Shown here in pieces: positions 61,745 through 64,000 of a stretch of DNA of 64,000 bases. Positions within the stretch are counted from its first letter, which is position 1; the number at the start of each line of letters is the position of its first letter. Made by a program: the position numbers and the translations under genes. The stretch is from JALOAT01 sp041685115 (GTDB lineage Bacteria; Pseudomonadota; Gammaproteobacteria; Thiohalomonadales; Thiohalomonadaceae): contig JAWLGK010000004.1 of NCBI GenBank assembly GCA_041685115.1, positions 1-64,000 of the forward strand, in the 5' to 3' direction. Below the pieces are notes generated by a model. The model saw nothing but the letters and a program-made list of their open reading frames with translations. It made no database searches and was not told where the DNA came from.

Positions 61745-62725
61745 GGGATTGGAATTCGACTTTCAAGGCACGCCGCCGGGTGCCTTGCGCGGAACGCGCA
61801 GGCCTGGGCAATAGTGCGCATTGTAACAGCTGCTTTTTGCGCTTGGGCATTAGGATGGGGCCGCCCTGCTGCCGCATCCTGCCTTTGGCGGCGGCGCTAA
61901 CAGATTCGTCTCTTCTCCCTCCGGGAGACGACTGCATGGATGCAGGAGGTACGACCCCATGGATGGGGAAGGTAGACCGCGCCGGGAGCAGGCGGTCGAC
62001 GACTCCATGGATGGAGGAGGTAGACCGCGCCGGGAGCAGGCGGTCGAGAGCAATGCATGGAGCGAATTGCCGAAGGACAGGATGAGGGGATCAAAAAACC
62101 AGCAGCCGCAGCTGAATTGATCCCCTCTCCCCAGCCCTCTCCCGGAGGGCTGTCTCTTAGTCACATCATTTCCAGGAGAGACAGAGGCTTGGTAATAACC
62201 CATTAACCGGCAGTCGCTAGCAGATTCGTCCCTTCTCCCTCCGGGAGAAGGACAGGATGAGGGGATCAATGGACCAACAGCTGCATCTGGATTGATCCCC
62301 TCTCCCCAGCCCCCTCCCGGAGGGCTGTCTCTTGGTCACATCGTTTCCAGGAGAGACAGAGGCTTGGTAATAACCCATTACCCGGCAGTCGCTAGCAGAT
62401 TCGTCCCTTCTCCCTCCGGGAGAAGGACAGGATGAGGGGATCAATAACCAATAGCCGCACCTGAATTGATCCCCTCTCCCCAGCCCTCTCCCGGAGGGAG
62501 AGGGGGCAAGAGGGCTGGCTACAACGGCGAAATGTGACCAAGAGACAGCCCGGAGGGAGAGGGGCAAGAGGGGCTGGCTACAACGGCGAAATGTGGCCAA
62601 GAGACGTCCCCGGAGGGAGAAGGGGTGCGCGGGCAAGATGTGACTATGTCGGCTTTGGCGGAGCGGTCTCGGCCGCGGGCGATGGAGGCGAGCGACCGGA
62701 GAAGCGCGGCCTGGACGACCGCTTG
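61745..62725. repeat. Repeat-rich region upstream of the Mnh operon
   Basis: No supported gene in about 980 bp. 61970-62048 holds two copies, 48 bp apart, of GGTAGACCGCGCCGGGAGCA. From about 62077 to 62510 a unit of about 175 bp is present 2.5 times, each with GGCTGTCTCTTGGTCACATC, GACAGAGGCTTGGTAATAAC and CTTCTCCCTCCGGGAGAAGG. 62509-62605 holds two copies, about 66 bp apart, of GGCTGGCTACAACGGCGAAA in opposite sense to the first part. The operon promoter for mnhA must lie near 61745-61900, where no clear -35/-10 is seen. Confidence 0.85.
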
Positions 62726-63538
62726 CTAGCGGGGCAGTGGGCTCGGTGCGAGCCGGAGGCCGGTCCCCTGGCGGTTGCGCTCCAGCAGGGTCTGCCTGCC
62801 GAAGCTGTAGCGGGCGCCGATCAGCGCCATGTGGGCGTCGGCGTCCCAATAGGCATCGTCCTCTTCCTGGATGTGCGTGTAGTTGGCGAACAGGCTGAAG
62901 GGACTCTGGTACAAGCGATACTCGGCGCCGATGTTCAGGTTGAGCTGCTCGGAACCGGCGCCCGCGAACCCATCCTGGACCAGGCCGATGCCACCGTCGA
63001 TGCGCAGGTTGTCGTGCAGGAAGTAGTTGACGCCGAGGGAGAGGAATTCGCCGCGCGCCCGTGCGCCGGCGGAGTCGTACTCGAAGCGCTCGCGGCCGAC
63101 CTGACCGGACAGGGTCAGGCGGTCCAGGTACAGCTGGCCTTCCAGGCCACGGAGGCTGTCATTCATGTCCAGCTCGTCATGCTCTCCATAGAGCTTGCGC
63201 GTCTGGAGCAGGCCGCCGAGCAGCCAGCGGTCGTTACGGTAGAAGATGCGGCTGGCGGCTTCGCTGGTCCTGCGCTCCGGCGCGCCGGATTCCCGCACGA
63301 ACCGGGCGAGGTCGATCTGCCCGCCCCAGCCGTGCGGGCTGGTATAGGCGAGCACGCCCGCCGGGGCGTACCGGTCGCCGTGTCCGTGCATGGTGGCGCC
63401 GCTCCATAAGCCCAGCGTCGGCCCGGACACGAAGCCGTCCCCGCCGCCCAGGGACTGTGCACCGGCGAGCCCCTGCGCGCCCAGCAGGACGAAGGCGAGC
63501 AGCAGGCGGGCTTTGTGCGGCACGTGCAAGGCGGTCAT
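62726..63538 (-). CDS. Probable outer-membrane beta-barrel protein
   Basis: A 270-residue exported protein. A signal peptide (about 1-28, LLLAFVLLGAQGLAGAQS) leads to a chain of alternating-residue beta strands with aromatic residues at ends (LGLWSGATMHG, YLDRLTLSGQVGRERFEYD, LNLNIGAEYRLYQSPFSLFANYTHI). The last residues do not end in Phe. No family is recognised by name; the length suggests an 8- to 12-strand barrel. It lies 94 bp downstream of aprA on the same strand but may be unrelated to it. Confidence 0.7.
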   Translation of the reverse strand: MTALHVPHKARLLLAFVLLGAQGLAGAQSLGGGDGFVSGPTLGLWSGATMHGHGDRYAPAGVLAYTSPHGWGGQIDLARFVRESGAPERRTSEAASRIFYRNDRWLLGGLLQTRKLYGEHDELDMNDSLRGLEGQLYLDRLTLSGQVGRERFEYDSAGARARGEFLSLGVNYFLHDNLRIDGGIGLVQDGFAGAGSEQLNLNIGAEYRLYQSPFSLFANYTHIQEEDDAYWDADAHMALIGARYSFGRQTLLERNRQGTGLRLAPSPLPR

Positions 63539-63632
63539 ACAGCGCGTTCTTGGTGGTTATTTTGTCGAGCCGGGATCCGGGCGGCCCGCAAATTGTATGC
63601 GATCGGCGCGGCCGGTGCGCGCCGGCGTGGGC

Positions 63633-64000
63633 TCAAGGCACGAAATGGTGCACCGGCAGCGTGTCCAGCTGCCACTCGCCGCTCGCCGCGTCATAGCGGG
63701 ACACCGTGAACACGTGCCAGTGGGCGTCGTCCAGGTCCGGGTGGTCGGCCCGGTAGTAATACCCCGGCCAGCGCGTCTCCTTGCGAAACAGGGTGTGGCG
63801 CGTCACGGACTCGGCGGTGAGGATGCGGTGGTGGAGTTCCCAGGCACGTTGCAGCTGGTGCAGGTCTTCGGCGCCCACGTGGGCCATGTCCTCCTTCAGC
63901 AGGGTGAGGAGTTCAAGGCCGCGCTTGAGCAGCGGCTCGCTGGTCACGTAGAAGGTGCTATAGCCGCCCACGTATTCGTCCATCAGCTTCTCCAGCCGCT
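63633..64000 (-). CDS. aprA: Adenylylsulfate reductase subunit alpha, C-terminal part (partial)
   Basis: The last 122 residues of AprA, cut by the window end. RLEKLMDEYVGGYSTFYVT, KRGLELLTLLKEDM and the RHTLFRKETRWPGYYYRADHPD segment are the conserved C-terminal domain of dissimilatory APS reductase. The FAD-binding part and AprB lie beyond the edge. AprA/B catalyses the AMP + sulfite to APS step, run in the oxidative direction in sulfur-oxidising bacteria. The stop is at 63633. It is the main evidence for a sulfur-oxidiser host. Confidence 0.92.
   Translation of the reverse strand, partial: RLEKLMDEYVGGYSTFYVTSEPLLKRGLELLTLLKEDMAHVGAEDLHQLQRAWELHHRILTAESVTRHTLFRKETRWPGYYYRADHPDLDDAHWHVFTVSRYDAASGEWQLDTLPVHHFVP

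Overview
The window looks like chromosomal DNA from a GC-rich, sulfur-oxidising Gammaproteobacterium. The best clue is the right edge, where the C-terminal part of adenylylsulfate (APS) reductase subunit alpha (AprA) runs off the window. A group-2 Mrp/Mnh cation/proton antiporter with fused A and B subunits, an AcrAB pump under an AcrR-type operator, and many short palindromic repeats fit that group. The species cannot be named from this sequence. I saw no rRNA, tRNA, CRISPR array, prophage or conjugation genes.

Layout. 1-711: the 3' end of a group II intron, then four palindromic elements alternating with REP-like pairs, the last forming the end of a phosphotransferase-family gene. 1.8-8.2 kb: an MFS transporter, and divergently an HlyD/RbbA/YhhJ-type ABC export operon. 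8.5-14.1 kb: a P2-type cation ATPase, a ferric-reductase-like flavoprotein and a second MFS transporter, separated by copies of a dispersed 31-bp repeat that also takes part in a roughly 0.9-kb tandem array (14160-15067). 15.3-20.3 kb: an AcrAB-type RND pump facing an AcrR-type repressor across a 24-bp palindromic operator. 20.4-22.4 kb: two DUF2382 stress-type proteins and a small Cys-rich protein. 22.5-25.7 kb: a GNAT/nitrilase pair and a secreted RCC1-like repeat protein with a probable GlyGly-CTERM tail.

26-38.5 kb is a signalling and envelope block: a NarL-type regulator overlapping a hybrid kinase, a family-2 glycosyltransferase, a MASE3-PAS-GGDEF-EAL protein with a degenerate EAL site, a PslG-like clan GH-A glycosidase, a 7TM-DISM hybrid kinase, and a glycerophosphodiesterase paired with a permuted-papain-type hydrolase. 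39-41.4 kb: an EamA transporter and a periplasmic small-protein/rhodanese pair. 41.5-45.9 kb: a periplasmic binding protein overlapping a second GGDEF-EAL protein with a C-terminal CZB-like domain, the most system-like arrangement here. 46-53.2 kb: a small membrane protein, sulfotransferase, MotA/MotB-like pair, MFS_3 exporter with a G10 tract, AI-2E-family permease, zinc alcohol dehydrogenase and cold-shock protein. 53.6-61.7 kb: a tiny Tat substrate, a methyltransferase, a CPBP protease and the Mnh operon, whose genes all overlap by four bases. 61.7-62.7 kb is tandem repeat DNA, then an outer-membrane beta-barrel candidate and aprA.

Most genes read as independent accessory or housekeeping units. 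Two themes recur: c-di-GMP and phosphorelay control of the envelope or exopolysaccharide, and an unusually heavy load of small palindromic or tandem repeats that in several places supply gene ends.
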